Assembly: GCF_014334735.1 (NCBI RefSeq)
Contig: NZ_CP060587.1
Coordinates: 744,001 to 808,000, forward strand
Origin: Aeromicrobium senzhongii
Lineage (GTDB): Bacteria; Actinomycetota; Actinomycetes; Propionibacteriales; Nocardioidaceae
DNA length: 64,000 nt
Direction: 5' to 3'
Shown here: positions 59,922 through 64,000 of the stretch, in pieces
Numbering within the stretch: position 1 is the first letter of the stretch
How the letters are laid out: each line of letters opens with the position of its first letter
Translations under genes and position numbers: made by a program
The notes under the pieces: model-generated
What the model was told of the DNA's origin: nothing
Database searches by the model: none
Seen by the model: the letters and a program-made list of their open reading frames with translations, nothing else

Positions 59922-59968
59922 GTTGGTACTCCACGCCGAGGTGGGGGTCGACATTTCTTGGAGGATCT

Positions 59969-61039
59969 GTGAACACCTTCTCTCGCGTCGCCGTGGTGAC
60001 GGCGACCCTCACGATCGGCCTGGGCGCACTGTCCGCGTGCGGTGCCAACGACGACGGCGGTGACGACGGTGGCGGCGGTGGCGACAAGGAGAAGAAGATC
60101 GCCCTGCTGCTCCCCGAGACCAAGACGACGCGCTACGAGAGCTTCGACAAGCCGCTCTTCGAGGCCGCGGTCAAGAAGATGTGTGACACGTGCACGGTCG
60201 AGTACCTCAACGCCGACCAGGACGCGTCCAAGCAGCAGCAGCAGGCTCAGTCCGCCATCACCAACGGCGCGAAGGTCCTGGTCCTGGATCCGGTCGACGG
60301 CAAGGCCGCCACCACGATCGTGAAGTCGGCGCAGAGCTCGAAGGTGCCGGTCGTCGCGTACGACCGCTTCATCGAGGGTGCCGACTACTACGTCTCCTTC
60401 GACAACGAGCGGGTCGGCCAGATGCAGGCCGAGGCGCTCGTCAAGGCCACCGGCGACCAGGGCGACATCCTCATGTTGAACGGCTCGCCGACCGACCCCA
60501 ACGCCGCGCAGTTCAAGGAAGGCGCCCACTCGGTCCTGGACAAGAGCAACCTCAAGATCGTCGCCGAGTACGACAACCCCGACTGGAGCCCGGACAACGC
60601 CCAGAAGTTCACCAGCTCGCAGTTCAACAAGATCGAGCCCCAGGACCTGGCGGGGGTCTACGCCGCCAACGACGGCCAGGCCGGCGGCGTGTTCGCCGCC
60701 TTCAAGGCCGCCGGGGTCGCGAAGATCCCGCCGATCACCGGTCAGGACGCCGAGTTGGCGGCCATCCAGCGGATCATCGCGGGCGATCAGTACATGACCG
60801 TCTACAAGCCGATCCGCCGGGAGGCCGAGAAGGCCGCCCAGCTCGCCACCGACCTGGCCAACAGTGTCGACATCGCCGGAACCGAGGACGTGGACGGCGT
60901 CGCGTCGTTCATCCTGGACCCGATCGTGGTCGAGAAGGACAACATCGACGACACGATCGTGAAGGACGGCTTCTACACCGTCGAGGACATCTGCACTCCC
61001 GAGTACGCCGACGCCTGCAAGGCGGCCGGCCTGTCGTGA
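59969..61039 (+). CDS. Sugar ABC transporter substrate-binding lipoprotein (xylose/ribose type)
   Basis: A 356-residue binding protein with a lipobox LSAC at about residues 22-25. The mature part is the periplasmic-binding-protein type I fold: KIALLLPETKTTRYESFDKPL, then QDASKQQQQAQSAITNGAKVLV (in part) and GSPTDPNAAQFKEGAH. Similarity is to XylF-like proteins that bind monosaccharides such as xylose. A GGAGG ribosome site supports GTG 59969. It is the first gene of an operon with ATPase and permease, opposite a ROK repressor, and preceded by a CRP/GlxR-like box. Confidence 0.92.
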   Translation: MNTFSRVAVVTATLTIGLGALSACGANDDGGDDGGGGGDKEKKIALLLPETKTTRYESFDKPLFEAAVKKMCDTCTVEYLNADQDASKQQQQAQSAITNGAKVLVLDPVDGKAATTIVKSAQSSKVPVVAYDRFIEGADYYVSFDNERVGQMQAEALVKATGDQGDILMLNGSPTDPNAAQFKEGAHSVLDKSNLKIVAEYDNPDWSPDNAQKFTSSQFNKIEPQDLAGVYAANDGQAGGVFAAFKAAGVAKIPPITGQDAELAAIQRIIAGDQYMTVYKPIRREAEKAAQLATDLANSVDIAGTEDVDGVASFILDPIVVEKDNIDDTIVKDGFYTVEDICTPEYADACKAAGLS

Positions 61040-61049
61040 GGCGGTGAAT

Positions 61050-61075
61050 CGGGGGCCGGCTCCGGCCGGCCCCCG
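61050..61075 (+). promoter_or_regulatory. Strong hairpin between binding-protein and ATPase genes
   Basis: CGGGGGCCGGC, loop TCCG, GCCGGCCCCCG is a perfect 11-base-pair stem. It begins 10 bases after the binding-protein stop. No U run follows, so it probably stabilises the upstream mRNA or partly terminates transcription, giving more binding protein than membrane parts. Confidence 0.7.
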
Positions 61076-61114
61076 TCCGCACGCCCATCGTCCTCAAACC
61101 CCCCAGGAAGTCCC

Positions 61115-61933
61115 ATGACCAGTCCCGTGTTGTCCCTGCGAGGCGTCGGCAAGCGCTTCGGCGCCGTGCAGGCCCTCACCGATGTCGACTTCGATGTCCG
61201 TCCGGGCGAGGTCGTCGCCCTCGTCGGCGACAACGGCGCCGGCAAGTCCACCCTCGTCAAGATCATCTCCGGCGTGTACGGCGCCGACTCCGGCACGATC
61301 GAGCTCGAGGGCCGCGAGGTCCAGATCCACGGTCCGAAGTCGGCCCAGGAACTCGGCATCGCCACGGTCTTCCAGGACCTGGCCCTGGCCGACAACCTCG
61401 ACGTCGTCGCCAACCTCTTCCTCGGCCAGGAGACGACCGCGGTGGGCGTCCTGGACGAGGAGGCGATGGAGTCGCGCAGCTGGGAGCTGCTCCGCCAGCT
61501 CTCGGCCAAGATCCCGTCCGTCCGGATCCCCATCGCCGGCCTGTCCGGTGGTCAGCGACAGACCGTCGCGATCGCCCGCAGCCTGGTCGGCGACCCGAAG
61601 ATCGTCATGCTCGACGAACCCACGGCCGCGCTCGGCGTCGCCCAGACGGCCGAGGTGCTCAACCTGGTCGAGCGGCTCCGTGAGTCCGGGCTGGCCGTCG
61701 TGCTCATCACCCACAACATGGCCGACGTCCAGGCCGTGGCCGATCGGATCTACGTCCTGCGGCTGGGCCGCAACGCCGCGGAGTTCCGCATCGACGACGT
61801 CACGACCGAACAGCTGGTCGCGGCCATCACCGGGGCCTCCGACAACGTCGTCGCCGCGCGGCGTGCCCGCGCCGAGGGCGCCGCCGTCCCGCTGATTCCC
61901 CCCACCGACCTGCCGACGGAGGACGAAGCATGA
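61115..61933 (+). CDS. Sugar ABC transporter ATPase (single-domain XylG type)
   Basis: A 272-residue ATPase. Walker A GDNGAGKST at about 40-48, Q-loop FQDLALADNL, signature LSGGQRQT, Walker B IVMLDEPTAALG and the H-loop ITHNMADV. Unlike the two-domain RbsA/XylG of enterobacteria this is a single ABC domain, the usual form in actinobacteria. It energises the adjacent permease. Its stop overlaps the permease ATG (ATGA). No separate ribosome site problem is seen; ATG follows AGGAA. Confidence 0.93.
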   Translation: MTSPVLSLRGVGKRFGAVQALTDVDFDVRPGEVVALVGDNGAGKSTLVKIISGVYGADSGTIELEGREVQIHGPKSAQELGIATVFQDLALADNLDVVANLFLGQETTAVGVLDEEAMESRSWELLRQLSAKIPSVRIPIAGLSGGQRQTVAIARSLVGDPKIVMLDEPTAALGVAQTAEVLNLVERLRESGLAVVLITHNMADVQAVADRIYVLRLGRNAAEFRIDDVTTEQLVAAITGASDNVVAARRARAEGAAVPLIPPTDLPTEDEA

Positions 61934-63156
61934 GCCACGCCGACCGCGCCGACGAGCGCCTCGTCCAGGACACGTCGCCCCGGGCGATGGTGGGCACCCT
62001 CGTGCGTCGACTGAAGTCCGGTGACCTCGGGATGATCCCGGTCGTCATCGGGCTCGTCGTCATCTGGATCGTCTTCTACGCGATGAACCCCCGGTTCCTC
62101 TCGTCACGCAACCTCGTCGAGCTGAGCCTGGACTCGGCCACGATCGGCATGATCTCCGTGGGCATCGTGCTGGTGCTGCTCCTGGGGGAGATCGACCTGT
62201 CGGTGGGATCGGTCTCCGGACTGTCCGGTGCCGTCCTGGCGGTCCTGCTGGTCTACCAGGACTGGCCGCTGCTGGCGTCGATCCTCTCGGCCCTGTGTGT
62301 GGGACTGCTGATCGGCGCGTTCTACGGCTTGCTCTTCACCCGGTTCGGGGTGCCGAGCTTCGTGATCACGCTCGCGGGCCTGCTGGCCTTCCTCGGCGCG
62401 CAGCTGAACGTGCTCGGCTCACGCGGCACGGTCAACCTGCCCGGGGACTCGGCGCTGATCGACTTCGCGAACTTCACCTTCCTGCCGCCGTGGCTGTCGT
62501 ACGTGCTCGCTGTCGCGGTGGGGCTGGCCTACCTGCTCGCCCGGCTGCGGACGCTGCGCCGCCGTGCCGCGGCCAACCTCTCGACCCCGAGTCTGAGATG
62601 GATCGTCGTGCGGGCCGTCCTGATCGTCGCCGCCGTCGCGGGCGTGGCGTGGTACCTCAACATCGACCGCGGGTTCGGTGCCCTGCCGCTGCTGTGGGTG
62701 GGCGTCATCATCGTGATGGACTTCCTGCTGCGGCGCACCACGTGGGGCCGGCACGTGTTCGCGGTCGGCGGCAACGAGGAGGCGTCGCGACGTGCGGGTG
62801 TCGCGGTGAACAAGGTCTACATCTCGGTGTTCGCCCTGTGCTCGATGTTCGCGGCCCTCGGCGGCGTGCTGGCGGCCGGCCGGCTGCAGGCGGTCAGCCA
62901 GAGCAGCGGAGGCACCGACACCAACCTGATGGCGATCGCCGCCGCGGTCATCGGCGGTACGAGCCTGTTCGGCGGTCGCGGGTCGGTGTACTCGGCGCTG
63001 TTCGGGATGCTCGTGCTGCAGTCCATCACGAGCGGGCTCAACCTGGTCGGGGTCGACGCCTACGTGCGCTACATGGTCACCGGCGCGGTGCTGTTGCTGG
63101 CCGTCACCATCGACTCGCTCGCGCGGCAGGCCCGCAAGAGCAGCGGCAGCGGATGA
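61930..63156 (+). CDS. Sugar ABC transporter permease (XylH/RbsC type)
   Basis: A 408-residue permease of the BPD_transp_2 family with about ten to twelve membrane segments. Typical motifs: IGMISVGIVLVLLLGEIDLSVGSVSGLSG (in part), GVPSFVITLAGLLAFLG, and late AVIGGTSLFGGRGSVYSALFG. An extra segment with TLRRRAAANLSTPS lies in the middle, as in XylH-type permeases. It forms the channel for the monosaccharide bound by the lipoprotein. Translationally coupled to the ATPase gene. The sugar is not proven; xylose is the best guess from the ROK neighbour and type. Confidence 0.92.
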   Translation: MSHADRADERLVQDTSPRAMVGTLVRRLKSGDLGMIPVVIGLVVIWIVFYAMNPRFLSSRNLVELSLDSATIGMISVGIVLVLLLGEIDLSVGSVSGLSGAVLAVLLVYQDWPLLASILSALCVGLLIGAFYGLLFTRFGVPSFVITLAGLLAFLGAQLNVLGSRGTVNLPGDSALIDFANFTFLPPWLSYVLAVAVGLAYLLARLRTLRRRAAANLSTPSLRWIVVRAVLIVAAVAGVAWYLNIDRGFGALPLLWVGVIIVMDFLLRRTTWGRHVFAVGGNEEASRRAGVAVNKVYISVFALCSMFAALGGVLAAGRLQAVSQSSGGTDTNLMAIAAAVIGGTSLFGGRGSVYSALFGMLVLQSITSGLNLVGVDAYVRYMVTGAVLLLAVTIDSLARQARKSSGSG

Positions 63157-63186
63157 TGGCCTGCCGGGGCGGGTGCCGGTCCCCGT

Positions 63187-63192
63187 TAGTCT
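63187..63192 (+). promoter_or_regulatory. -10 box TAGTCT before export-type ABC ATPase gene
   Basis: TAGTCT ends 7 bases before the ATG at 63200 with no ribosome site between, consistent with a leaderless message. Confidence 0.45.
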
Positions 63193-63199
63193 CGTGCGC

Positions 63200-64000
63200 A
63201 TGCGAACTGAGACCGACGTCGTCGTCGATCACCTGACCAAACAGTTCGGCTCCGTCAAGGCCGTGGATGACCTCAGCTTCACCGTCCGCCCCGGCGCCGT
63301 GACCGGATTCCTCGGTCCGAACGGAGCCGGCAAGACCACCACGCTGCGGATGCTGCTGGGACTCGTGCGGCCCTCCGGAGGGCGCGCCCTCATCGGCGGC
63401 CGGCGCTACGAGGACATCAAGCAGCCCGGAGCCGTCGTCGGAGCCGCGTTGGAGGCCTCGAGCTTCCATCCCGGCCGGACCGGACTGGACCACCTGCGCG
63501 TGTACGCGCCGCAGGTCGGAGCCAGTGACGCGCGCTGCCACGAGCTGCTCGAGCTGGTCGGCATGACCGACGCGGCCAAGCGCCGCGTCGGCGGCTACTC
63601 CATGGGCATGCGGCAGCGGCTGGGCCTGGCCTACGCGCTGCTCGGCGATCCGGACGTGATCTTGCTGGACGAGCCGGCGAACGGTCTGGACCCGCAGGGC
63701 ATCGTCTGGCTGCGCCACCTGCTGCGCGCCTTCGCCGACGAGGGCCGCACGGTGCTGGTCTCGAGCCACGTGCTCAGCGAGGTCCAGCACACCGTCGACG
63801 ACGTCGTGATCATCTCCCACGGCCGCTTGGTGCACGCCTCGCCGCTGCAGGGCCTGCACGCCCTGGTCGAGTCGCGCGTCCGGATCGCCGGTCCGGCGCC
63901 CGAGCGGATCGCGGCCCTGGCCGCCGAGCGAGGGTGGCGCCACGAGCCCGTGGCCGGGGGCGTCGACGTCGTCAACGTGTCCGCCGCCGAGGTCGGTGCC
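63200..64000 (+). CDS. Export-type ABC ATPase (CcmA/DrrA-like), cut by right edge
   Basis: The first 267 residues are visible. Walker A GPNGAGKTT at about 38-46, Q-loop AALEASSFHPGRTG, signature GGYSMGMRQR, Walker B VILLDEPANGLDPQG and H-loop VLVSSHVLSEV. This is the DrrA/BcrA subfamily that pairs with an ABC-2 permease to export drugs, lipids or peptides, so a permease gene is expected just past the window. The domain after residue 220 is the usual C-terminal tail. The frame is open to the edge. Confidence 0.9.
   Translation, partial: MRTETDVVVDHLTKQFGSVKAVDDLSFTVRPGAVTGFLGPNGAGKTTTLRMLLGLVRPSGGRALIGGRRYEDIKQPGAVVGAALEASSFHPGRTGLDHLRVYAPQVGASDARCHELLELVGMTDAAKRRVGGYSMGMRQRLGLAYALLGDPDVILLDEPANGLDPQGIVWLRHLLRAFADEGRTVLVSSHVLSEVQHTVDDVVIISHGRLVHASPLQGLHALVESRVRIAGPAPERIAALAAERGWRHEPVAGGVDVVNVSAAEVGA

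Noticed and set aside
1-64000. CRISPR arrays, rRNA, tRNA, insertion sequences, intact prophage
   Set aside because: No regularly spaced repeats, no cloverleaf-like or CCA-ended segments noticed, and no transposase, integrase or phage structural genes among the frames.

Overview
The window is chromosomal DNA of a high-GC actinobacterium, dense with genes and without rRNA, tRNA, CRISPR or any intact insertion sequence or prophage that I can see. MshB (mycothiol synthesis), GTG starts, many start codons 6-8 bases after a TANNNT box, and a gene order fumC-glpX-DUF4245 ... xseB-xseA-ispH-DUF6542-ychF followed later by mshB ... fdxA-dapC (the order known from Mycobacterium tuberculosis Rv1098c-Rv1112 and Rv1170-Rv1178) support this. 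Gene content fits a Nocardioidaceae member such as Aeromicrobium, but that is inference.

Layout. 1-5.0 kb: an alpha-glucoside-type ABC importer (binding lipoprotein, two permeases, ATPase cut by the left edge) beside a GH13 alpha-glucosidase, with a perfect CRP/GlxR-type box at 3296-3311. 5.1-9.1 kb: ndk, a BKACE/DUF849 protein, a CotH-family protein and a DUF2079 membrane protein. 9.1-23.6 kb: conserved core (fumC, an alpha/beta hydrolase, glpX, DUF4245, xseBA, ispH, ggt, small membrane proteins, rmuC, a YdeI-like protein, a PrmC-related methyltransferase with a degenerate active site, a secreted lipase, ychF). 23.7-28.4 kb: the most disturbed stretch: an ABC-F protein, a second ABC-F gene broken after its first P-loop, a 455-base AT-richer gene-free segment with paired GTCCGCAA repeats, a DUF2510 protein, a DinB/pentapeptide protein, a FitAB-type toxin-antitoxin pair preceded by a near-identical 30-base copy of the start of a hydrolase gene found 6.6 kb downstream, and a probable AbiEi antitoxin stub.

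28.4-44 kb: transport and regulation: CGNR regulator and divergent MFS exporter, DHA2 exporter with a cytoplasmic C-terminal extension, GntP permease, choloylglycine-type amidase, a TetR/hydrolase operon with a perfect palindrome in its promoter, a DhaK-DhaL fusion kinase, and a carotenoid oxygenase divergent from a TetR gene across a double palindrome. 44-53 kb: a tight four-gene run (YchJ-like, HhH, DUF4287, ATP-grasp), YibE/F, a phosphotransferase, a BASS transporter, a TetR gene, an HSL-type esterase whose nucleophile Ser is Asp, and an S9 peptidase. 53-58.7 kb: mshB, flavin reductase, VanW protein, GNAT, fdxA and dapC. 58.7-63.2 kb: a ROK repressor divergent from a xylose-type ABC importer, again with a CRP/GlxR-type box and with a strong hairpin between binding-protein and ATPase genes. 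The right edge cuts an export-type ABC ATPase gene.

I did not find a clear, large undescribed system. The most unusual observations are the Ser-to-Asp HSL protein, the YLPH-for-NPPY methyltransferase, the rearranged 25.4-28.4 kb segment, the interlocked divergent start regions at 46942-46956, and several well-formed operators. All functions are read from sequence motifs without database searches.
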